Assembly (NCBI GenBank): GCA_947307285.1
Contig: CAMZIS010000087.1
Coordinates: 1 to 5,622, forward strand
Direction of reading: 5' to 3'
DNA length: 5,622 bases
From: an uncultured Peptococcaceae bacterium
GTDB lineage: Bacteria; Bacillota; Dehalobacteriia; UBA4068
Below are positions 1 to 4,853 of this stretch, piece by piece. The translations under genes and the position numbers were made by a program. The notes beneath the pieces were generated by a model. It saw only the letters and a program-made list of their open reading frames with translations, had not been told where the DNA came from and ran no database searches. Numbering within the stretch: the stretch's first letter is position 1; each line of letters starts with the position of its first letter.

Positions 1-284
1 TCGCTTTCGATCTGCTTTTTCGAATAATCCAGCACATAGCATTCCGCGCCCTGGGCGGCAAATTTGGGCATCTGCTGTCCCCCGCCGGAGGCGAGGCCCA
101 GGACCCGCTTGCCACGCAGCTGGCCCAGCCAGCTCTTCGGTACCGGCTTCGTCGGGGTGAGCACTATCTCCCATTCCCCTGCCACGGCTTTCAGGTAGTC
201 CTCGTGGGAGATGGGTATGCCCCATTCCCATCCTTCATCGATCCAGCGGTCGATGGTGCTGGCGTTGATGTCAGTGTAGTCCAT
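1..284 (-). CDS. Class I SAM-dependent methyltransferase, N-terminal part (runs off left edge)
   Basis: This is the first 94 codons of a gene whose 3' end lies beyond position 1. The protein begins MDYTDINASTIDRWIDEGWE and contains the glycine-rich SAM-binding motif I as VLGLASGGGQQ (about residues 62-72). About 17 residues further comes a second strand ending in the acidic residue of motif II (CYVLDYSKKQ), where an Asp normally contacts the ribose of SAM. That layout is the start of a Rossmann-fold methyltransferase. The Trp-rich leader before the fold (WIDEGWEWGIPI) resembles a group of about 250-residue methyltransferases common in Clostridia, whose substrates are mostly unknown. The start at 284 is supported by an AGGGGAG ribosome binding site at 290-296. 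A promoter lies upstream and a terminator separates the gene from the transporter cluster, so it is probably its own transcription unit. The acceptor substrate cannot be named from this fragment. Confidence 0.88.
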   Translation of the reverse strand, partial: MDYTDINASTIDRWIDEGWEWGIPISHEDYLKAVAGEWEIVLTPTKPVPKSWLGQLRGKRVLGLASGGGQQMPKFAAQGAECYVLDYSKKQIES

Positions 285-322
285 CTCTTCTCCCCTACTT
301 AAATACATTTTCAACAGCATTA

Positions 323-351
323 ATAATAACAAATAGACGTCATGAAGACAA
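323..351 (-). promoter_or_regulatory. Putative sigma-A promoter of the methyltransferase gene
   Basis: On the minus strand a -35 box TTGTCT (351-346) is separated by exactly 17 bases from a -10 box TATTAT (328-323), 4/6 and 5/6 matches to the housekeeping consensus. Transcription would start near 316, giving a leader of roughly 30 bases before the ATG at 284. The region is clearly AT-rich compared with its surroundings. A GACGTC palindrome (336-341) sits in the spacer and could be an operator, but nothing else supports that. The call rests on motif match and position alone. Confidence 0.5.
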
Positions 352-391
352 GTACGTCCCGACGCGGCGTAGCTTAGTATTATGATGTTAG

Positions 392-426
392 AAAGACCAC
401 CCGGCCTTTGGGGATCGGGTGGTCTT
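392..426 (-). terminator. Rho-independent-type terminator after the SLH gene
   Basis: Two perfectly complementary 11-base arms, AAGACCACCCG (393-403) and CGGGTGGTCTT (416-426), enclose a 12-base loop. Read on the minus strand, the hairpin is followed by a short T-rich stretch (TCTTTCTAAC). It lies about 70 bases after the SLH gene stop and before the methyltransferase promoter, which is where the transporter/surface-protein transcript should end. The T-tract is weak, so termination may be incomplete. On the plus strand the hairpin is followed by GGCG, so it should not work in that direction. Confidence 0.8.
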
Positions 427-493
427 GGCGTTAATCAGTTCGGTAAACGGTTGAAGGCTATATCAGCCCTGTTTCGGGACCGTTCCGATAGGA

Positions 494-1969
494 TCACCAG
501 CCGGTGCCGAAGTTCTTGATGGTATAATTGTCCTCGGCGTCGGTTTTTATGATGCCCAGGTTGGACTTGTTCTTGATGTACTGACCGTCGATCTCACCGG
601 AGGCGGCGGTGTACTTATTCATGTCCTCGACACCTTCAGCGATCTTCAGGCTATAGGTAGCCTCGAAAACGATGTCGCCCTCCTTGATATCATAATCCTT
701 CAGAGCTTCGCTGGCGGCGATCTCTTCGGCAGTGTAGATCTTGACCTCGGTGGTCTCCACAGCTTCTACCTCGTCGGGATAAGCGGCCTTAAACTGCTGT
801 TCCAGAGCGATGCCTACAATCTCCTCGGGAGTGGGCTCGGGCTCGGGAGTAGGTTCGGGGGTGGGCTCAGGAGTGGGCTCGGGGGCCGGCTCGAAAGAAG
901 TCTGGCAGAAACGCATGAAAATGGTAGCGGCTTCCGCGCGGGTGGCAGTACCCTGGGGAACCAGAGTGCTCTCGGTGCGGCCGTTGATCATGCCGGCGCC
1001 GACGGCCCAGCGCATGGCAGCGTTGGCCCAAGAACCAATGTCAAGAGCATCGTCGTAGGAAAGGATGTTGGTATCCTCGCCAACGCTTACGTCATAGCCC
1101 TTATACTGAGCGTAGCGGAAGAGGATGGTGGCGAACTGCTCACGGGTGATATCGGCGTCGGGCTTGAAAGTGCCGTCCTCATAGCCCTTGACGATGTCGT
1201 TGTCTTTAGCCCACATGACGGGGTAGATGTACCAGGCTCTGGCGATGGTGTCGCTGTAAGGCGGCTCGCCTTCCACGTCCGGTTCGCCTTCCAGCCGGTA
1301 GAGGATGGTGACGATCATAGCGCGGGTGATGTTGCCGGAGGGAGCAAAGGTATCCTCGCTCATGCCGTTCATCAGGCTGTTGTCCAGGCAGTAATGCACG
1401 CCGTCATGATACCAGGCGTCGGCCTTGGCGTCCTTGAAAGCGGCGATGGGGCAGTCATCGCCCTTCTCGCACTTGTCATAAGCGGGCTTCTCGGGAGTGG
1501 GCTCGGGAGTAGGCTCGGGAGCAGGCTCAGCAGCCTTGACGGTAAAATCGCACTTCGCCTCGCTGCCCAACGCATTGCCGTTGTTAGCCTTGATATCAGC
1601 GCCGATGACCAGAGTATAATCGCCCTCGGCAGCGGTGAATTTTACCGCATAGTTATGATTTTCACTGCCTTCGACGATAGCGATCTCAGCCTCGATCGCG
1701 TTGCCTTCAGCATCGAGGACCTTGATGGCCTCTTTGTTGGCGTCAAAGTTTTTGTCCATGCCGCGATCAAAAGCGATCGTTACGGTTACTTCACCGGCAG
1801 CCAGCTCAGCGCCGGCCAGATCGGCATCGCCGGACTGAACGGATACTACGGACAGGGGGCTGTTGCCACCGCCGCCGCCGCTGCCATTGCCGCCCGCGGC
1901 GTATGCAGGTACGCACAACAGAGCCAGCAGCATGATGATCATACCGGCTGTCATCAGAAATCTCTTCAT
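494..1969 (-). CDS. Exported SLH-domain surface protein with N-terminal Ig-like domain
   Basis: A 491-residue secreted protein expected to bind the cell wall. A signal peptide (1-24, cleavage after AYA) is followed by a glycine-rich stretch (AGGNGSGGGGG, 25-35) and an Ig-like beta domain of the SbsA/Big_5 type (about 37-145). A Pro-Glu-Pro-Thr linker comes next (148-162). Three SLH domains follow (about 177-228, 236-288, 303-356), with the key motifs ITRAM, ITREQ and ATRAE. In this family such domains bind pyruvylated secondary wall polymer. After a second, longer PEPT linker (360-382) there is an acidic C-terminal domain of about 105 residues that I do not recognise. SLH domains more often sit at a protein end, so the central position is notable. 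The start at 1969 has an AAGGAGAG site at 1976-1983. The gene lies 21 bases after the membrane-anchored Ig-like gene and shares its N-terminal layout, so the two are probably paralogues acting together. The ligand is unknown. Confidence 0.93.
   Translation of the reverse strand: MKRFLMTAGMIIMLLALLCVPAYAAGGNGSGGGGGNSPLSVVSVQSGDADLAGAELAAGEVTVTIAFDRGMDKNFDANKEAIKVLDAEGNAIEAEIAIVEGSENHNYAVKFTAAEGDYTLVIGADIKANNGNALGSEAKCDFTVKAAEPAPEPTPEPTPEKPAYDKCEKGDDCPIAAFKDAKADAWYHDGVHYCLDNSLMNGMSEDTFAPSGNITRAMIVTILYRLEGEPDVEGEPPYSDTIARAWYIYPVMWAKDNDIVKGYEDGTFKPDADITREQFATILFRYAQYKGYDVSVGEDTNILSYDDALDIGSWANAAMRWAVGAGMINGRTESTLVPQGTATRAEAATIFMRFCQTSFEPAPEPTPEPTPEPTPEPEPTPEEIVGIALEQQFKAAYPDEVEAVETTEVKIYTAEEIAASEALKDYDIKEGDIVFEATYSLKIAEGVEDMNKYTAASGEIDGQYIKNKSNLGIIKTDAEDNYTIKNFGTGW
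824..892 (-). repeat. Tandem repeat encoding the second PEPT linker of the SLH protein
   Basis: Imperfect 12-base units (plus-strand form close to GGAGTGGGCTCG) encode repeated Glu-Pro-Thr-Pro, residues 360-382 of the SLH protein. The product is a stiff extended spacer separating the SLH domains from the C-terminal domain. One unit is interrupted by an extra Glu-Pro. Such repeats can change length by replication slippage in steps that keep the frame. Confidence 0.8.
1484..1528 (-). repeat. Short PEPT-linker repeat between the Ig-like and SLH domains
   Basis: This stretch encodes residues 148-162 of the SLH protein (EPAPEPTPEPTPEKP), using the same 12-base unit as the longer linker at 824-892. 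It separates the Ig-like domain from SLH1 and is probably a flexible-to-rigid spacer. Confidence 0.7.
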
Positions 1970-1990
1970 GTTCTTCTCTCCTTTTTTGAT

Positions 1991-2800
1991 TTATTTTTTC
2001 TTGCGAGCAATTATTATGACCGCCGCTGCCACGACGGCTATAATCGGTATCACTGCCCAGGCGGGGAATCCCGAACCGGCAGCTTGCGCCTGATCTTCGG
2101 CTACGTCCGCTTCTTCATCGGCCTCAATAAGAGCGTCAGCCGGTTTTTCTTCCTGCTGCTCAGTATCAGGTTCTTCCTTTTCCGGCTCAGAAACAGCCTC
2201 GGCATTATCTTTTTCTTTTTCGGATTCCGCTTCAGTCTGATCAGAAGCGGGCTGTTCTTTTTCTGTCACCGTCTCGGTGGAAGCGGGCTGCGGCTCCGCT
2301 GCCGGCTGAGGCGCGGGTTCAGGGGCAGGCTGCGGCTCTGCCGCTTTAGTGGTAAAACTCAGATAGACCGGATCGCCCAAAGAAACGCCGCTTTTGGAAG
2401 TCAGCGCGCCGCTGATGGTAAGGGTATACGTCGTAGCGGGAGACAGCCCATAGGCCTCTACGGTGATGATGCGCTTGATATCCGGATCCACCTGATCGTC
2501 GCCCATGATCACGGACACAGGAATGCTGGCACCGTCGGCAGAGGTCAGGCTGAAGCAGCCGCTGTTGTTATCGCGCACCGCCATGTTCACGACGTTCTTG
2601 GTAAAGGTCAGCGTTATACTGACGTCGGTCGCCACGTCGGTGCTCCCGTTCGGCAGGGAGCTGTAGTCCAGCAGCAGCGGTTTGTCAGAACCGCCGCCGG
2701 ATCCGTCCCCGTTGCCTCCCTCCGCCCAGGCAGTACCGGTCGTCAGGAGGATCATCAGCAGCACCATCACGATAAATAATATAGTATGCTTGAACTTCAT
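1991..2800 (-). CDS. Exported Ig-like domain protein with C-terminal membrane anchor
   Basis: A 269-residue surface protein. A signal peptide (1-26, cleavage after TAWA) precedes a glycine-rich stretch (EGGNGDGSGGGSDKP) and one Ig-like SbsA/Big_5-type domain (about 41-152). The typical strand motifs ITLTFTKNV and TTYTLTISGAL are visible. Residues 154-240 form a long Pro/Glu/Ala-rich, strongly acidic stalk. The C-terminus is a single hydrophobic helix (about 247-265) ending in ARKKK, which fits a membrane anchor with the lysines inside. There is no LPxTG sortase motif. The start at 2800 is preferred over an in-frame ATG at 2842 because its ATG overlaps the upstream stop as ATGA and has AAAGGCGG at 2807-2814; the longer form would also put charged residues ahead of the signal peptide. 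It resembles the SLH protein downstream in leader, glycine motif, Ig-like domain and the shared 'KAAEP' exit. The ligand is unknown. Confidence 0.9.
   Translation of the reverse strand: MKFKHTILFIVMVLLMILLTTGTAWAEGGNGDGSGGGSDKPLLLDYSSLPNGSTDVATDVSITLTFTKNVVNMAVRDNNSGCFSLTSADGASIPVSVIMGDDQVDPDIKRIITVEAYGLSPATTYTLTISGALTSKSGVSLGDPVYLSFTTKAAEPQPAPEPAPQPAAEPQPASTETVTEKEQPASDQTEAESEKEKDNAEAVSEPEKEEPDTEQQEEKPADALIEADEEADVAEDQAQAAGSGFPAWAVIPIIAVVAAAVIIIARKKK
2797..2800 (-). promoter_or_regulatory. ATGA stop/start overlap coupling the cysteine-rich and Ig-like genes
   Basis: The start ATG (2800-2798) of the membrane-anchored Ig-like gene overlaps the stop TGA (2799-2797) of the cysteine-rich gene. 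An AAAGGCGG site lies 6 bases upstream. This fixes the start choice and points to coupled translation. Confidence 0.8.
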
Positions 2801-3009
2801 TGGCAACCGCCTTTCATACACTCGAAGCCGTCCCTGTTCCATCTGCGGTAGCGACAGTTGTAACAGGTCACGTCGTCATCATAGAAACACTCTTCTTCAT
2901 AATCCCGGCTAAAGAAGGAGCATTTTGCGGCATTATGAGACGCCGTTTCCTCGGCGCTGTCGCCTAAAACAAAATAAGCTCTGCCGTTCTCGTAAACGAA
3001 ACCGTTCAT
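2797..3009 (-). CDS. Small cysteine-rich protein, possible zinc-ribbon or metal-binding
   Basis: A 70-residue protein with no signal peptide or membrane segment, so probably cytoplasmic. It has six cysteines (30, 41, 49, 52, 64, 69). The last four form C-x2-C-x11-C-x4-C (CYNC...FECMKGGC), which suggests a small zinc or iron site; the central part is rich in Asp, Glu and aromatic residues. I do not recognise the family. The gene is believable despite its size. Its ATG overlaps the stop of the TiaS-like gene as ATGA, its own stop overlaps the next start as ATGA, and AAAGGA lies 6 bases before the start (3016-3021). Such overlaps usually mean translational coupling and matched expression. It could be a metal-binding partner of the TiaS-like protein or a small regulator; both ideas are inference from position. 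Confidence 0.82.
   Translation of the reverse strand: MNGFVYENGRAYFVLGDSAEETASHNAAKCSFFSRDYEEECFYDDDVTCYNCRYRRWNRDGFECMKGGCQ
3006..3009 (-). promoter_or_regulatory. ATGA stop/start overlap coupling the TiaS-like and cysteine-rich genes
   Basis: The start ATG (3009-3007) of the cysteine-rich gene overlaps the stop TGA (3008-3006) of the TiaS-like gene, with AAAGGA 6 bases upstream (3016-3021). It supports the small gene as real and as co-translated with the TiaS-like gene. Confidence 0.8.
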
Positions 3010-3752
3010 TTGCCATCCTTTGGTGACTTCTTTTTGGGCCGCGGGATCCAGAACCCATCCTTGCGATCGGCAGGCAGGGTGATCAAATCATCCAGCAGCA
3101 CGGCTTTGGTCTGCTCGTCGAAGCGGACCAACTCGTCCGGAGCTGCCGTTTCTCCGTCGTCATTAATCAACCGCGCTACATGATAGCGCCGGCAGAACTC
3201 AGCCGCCGTCATGATCTCCCCCGGATTCTCCGGCCGGATCTTTCCTTTGATGCGGCCGTCGTTACCGGTGAGGCGCAGGCCTACGCCGGCCAGAGCCCCG
3301 ATGACCCCGTCGCCGCTGCCGCCGTGTTCTGACAGGAAGACCCGTCCCGGATAACAGGCAGCGGCCGCATAGGCATCGTCCTTGGTCAGCACTTCGTTCT
3401 GGGCGCGGCGTCCGAACTCCGACAGGCCCTCCGCAGCTTCGCCGCAGCGGAACACACAAAGGCCGGGATCGGACGAGGGAGCACAGTTGGCCTCAAGATA
3501 AGCACCGGCCAATTTCAGCAGGGATGGAAGATCGTTGGTCTCGGCGGAGCAGCACATGGAGCTGTTGTGGGAAGTATAGGCTATGCGGTCGCTGATCAGC
3601 AGCTGATGCCGGGTAACGAAACCTGCTCGCCCCAGCCCTGCCTTTTCCATAGCTGCACAGATATTCTCCAGCAGCTCGCCAGTGCCTATACTGTCCAAAT
3701 CGTCCGTATCGTCGATGCAGATCAGGATTTTTTCCGTGGCAGTATCTGTCAT
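3006..3752 (-). CDS. TiaS-like 'IDDTD' family protein (bacterial short form)
   Basis: A 248-residue, probably cytoplasmic protein. Its N-terminus carries ILICIDDTDDLDS (10-21), the acidic hallmark of the archaeal tRNA-Ile2 agmatinylcytidine synthetase family (TiaS), where this domain uses ATP on the tRNA anticodon base. Further conserved-looking blocks are VTRHQ (46-50), YTSHNSS (59-65) and a glycine-rich region SEHGGSGDGVIGALAGVGLR (141-160) followed by TGNDGR. Archaeal TiaS is around 420 residues with extra tRNA-binding domains and a zinc ribbon; those are absent here, so a true TiaS reaction is unlikely. Bacteria normally modify this tRNA with TilS instead. A related ATP-dependent or phosphotransfer step on another substrate is possible but is inference. 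The start at 3752 has GGAG at 3760-3763, inside the end of the binding-protein gene 4 bases away. The gene ends in an ATGA overlap with the small cysteine-rich gene, which ties the two together. Confidence 0.85.
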   Translation of the reverse strand: MTDTATEKILICIDDTDDLDSIGTGELLENICAAMEKAGLGRAGFVTRHQLLISDRIAYTSHNSSMCCSAETNDLPSLLKLAGAYLEANCAPSSDPGLCVFRCGEAAEGLSEFGRRAQNEVLTKDDAYAAAACYPGRVFLSEHGGSGDGVIGALAGVGLRLTGNDGRIKGKIRPENPGEIMTAAEFCRRYHVARLINDDGETAAPDELVRFDEQTKAVLLDDLITLPADRKDGFWIPRPKKKSPKDGK

Positions 3753-3756
3753 GAGC

Positions 3757-4836
3757 TCACTCCATTCCGCCGCCGGTCTTGGCCGCGCGCATCTCGTCCC
3801 CTTCCAGGATGGCCTCTACCGTGTCGTCGCTGATCTGATAATCATAAAACTCAGCGTAATAATCCTTCAACTCCTGCGAAAAATCGATATCGAAATGATC
3901 CGGATAGAGCAGCTCGGCCAGCCAAAGCAAAGCCAGCGGCGTTTCCGTGCTGGTTGGATGCCCCATGCGGGAAGTGCCGATAGGAATCTGATAGACCCTG
4001 CCTGCTTCCACACAGTCCAGGCCGGACCATTTCTCGTCGCTCATGATGTAGTCGTCCACGCCTGCTTCGTTGCAGATGATCAGATCCGGTTCCCATACAT
4101 AGATCTGTTCCAAAGTGGTATAGGCTTTGTCCCCGTCCAGAGTCAGTCCGCCGGAGGTCAAAGAAACGTTCTCCGCACCGGTCAGGGCGATCCATTCAGC
4201 GCAGATGCTGCCCTCATAATCTGTTCGCACCGCTTCGTTGACCGAATGATAGATGCGGGGCTTTTCGGAGTCCGGGATATCCCGGCAGCCCTCCTCCACC
4301 CGGGACATGATACTGTTTGCCCAGTCGATATAGCGGGCGGCCTCTTCTTCCGTGCCCAGAGCGGCGCCGATCACGGCCACGGCGTCCAGCTGCTCGTCCA
4401 GGGTCTCGTAACCGACGACCACATAGGGGATGCCGATGGCGTCGAGCTTGGCCCTTTGATCCGCATCTTCGTAGGTCCCCTGATTGACGAAGATCACGTC
4501 CGCCCCGTGCTCCAGGATCGTTTCCGCGTTGATCGAGCCGCTGTTCTTGACAACGGTCAAGTCGGAGATGCCGGGACATATGCTGTTCAGCAGAGCGCTG
4601 CGGGTCATATTATTGCAGCCGGTAGTGACCCGGTCGCCGTAACCGAACAACACTATCATGGAACCGGAAAAGGGGCAGACACAGGAGATGTTATCTATTT
4701 CCTGCGGCAGACTCACCGGGCGGCCAACGCTGTCAGTCACGGTACGGTCAGCGTCCTCTCCCGCTGGAGCAGAGCAAGCGGCAAACATTAAGGCCAGTAA
4801 AACGGTGACAAGAAAGGACCAAAACAGTTTTTTCAT
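3757..4836 (-). CDS. ABC transporter substrate-binding lipoprotein, FecB/BtuF type
   Basis: A 359-residue extracellular lipoprotein that captures the ligand for the neighbouring ABC importer. The N-terminus is a lipoprotein signal (MKKLFWSFLV, hydrophobic core) with a lipobox-like FAAC, giving lipid-modified Cys21. The mature part shows the family pattern. TVTDSVGRPVSLP (32-44) is the usual first strand. Next come NAETILEHGADVIFV (103-117) and, in the second lobe, YTTLEQIYVWEPDLIIC (239-255). The joining helix lies around 165-182, with SRMGHPTSTETPLALLWLAE later. This family (COG0614) binds ferric siderophores, haem or cobalamin in a cleft between two lobes. Which of these is bound cannot be read here. 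Cysteines are unusually frequent for an exported protein (52, 54, 74, 87, 184, 212, 255, 275). The start at 4836 has a TAAGGTAG site at 4841-4848. It lies 17 bases after the ATPase gene and 4 before the TiaS-like gene. Confidence 0.94.
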   Translation of the reverse strand: MKKLFWSFLVTVLLALMFAACSAPAGEDADRTVTDSVGRPVSLPQEIDNISCVCPFSGSMIVLFGYGDRVTTGCNNMTRSALLNSICPGISDLTVVKNSGSINAETILEHGADVIFVNQGTYEDADQRAKLDAIGIPYVVVGYETLDEQLDAVAVIGAALGTEEEAARYIDWANSIMSRVEEGCRDIPDSEKPRIYHSVNEAVRTDYEGSICAEWIALTGAENVSLTSGGLTLDGDKAYTTLEQIYVWEPDLIICNEAGVDDYIMSDEKWSGLDCVEAGRVYQIPIGTSRMGHPTSTETPLALLWLAELLYPDHFDIDFSQELKDYYAEFYDYQISDDTVEAILEGDEMRAAKTGGGME

Positions 4837-4853
4837 AAAGCTACCTTACTTTT

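Larger units (their letters stand above)
285..493. other. Intergenic region between the surface-protein cluster and the methyltransferase
   Basis: This 209-base gap is the only sizeable non-coding stretch. It holds the terminator hairpin (392-426) and the methyltransferase promoter (323-351). The remaining part, 427-493, directly follows the SLH gene stop. It contains only a weak short inverted repeat (GGCT/AGCC, 456-468). I see no RNA gene or recognisable riboswitch. Confidence 0.6.

Noticed and set aside
285..391. Riboswitch ahead of the methyltransferase
   Set aside because: The predicted leader is only about 30 bases, and the AT-rich region upstream shows no conserved riboswitch core or supporting stems.
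824..892. CRISPR-like repeat array
   Set aside because: The units are 12 bases, contiguous and in frame with a protein linker; there are no spacers.
810..1058. Plus-strand open frame with Gly-Ser-Gly-Val repeats
   Set aside because: The repeat is the reverse reading of the EPTP linker codons, not a separate protein.
1991..2060. Sortase (LPxTG) anchor at the end of the Ig-like protein
   Set aside because: The sequence before the helix is SGFPAW with no LPxTG-like motif, so a plain membrane anchor is more likely.
1394..2779. Long open frame of 461 codons on the plus strand across both surface-protein genes
   Set aside because: It lies antisense to two well-supported genes with signal peptides and recognisable domains. 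Its translation is low-complexity (Phe/Arg/Leu runs) that mirrors the Pro/Glu-rich linkers, and no ribosome binding site or domain supports it.
2801..2842. Longer start of the membrane-anchored Ig-like protein at 2842
   Set aside because: It would add a charged 14-residue leader before the signal peptide, while the ATG at 2800 has a ribosome binding site and an ATGA overlap.
3682..4791. Open frame of 369 codons on the plus strand opposite the binding-protein gene
   Set aside because: It is the antisense shadow of a clear FecB/BtuF-type gene; the translation has no recognisable domain.
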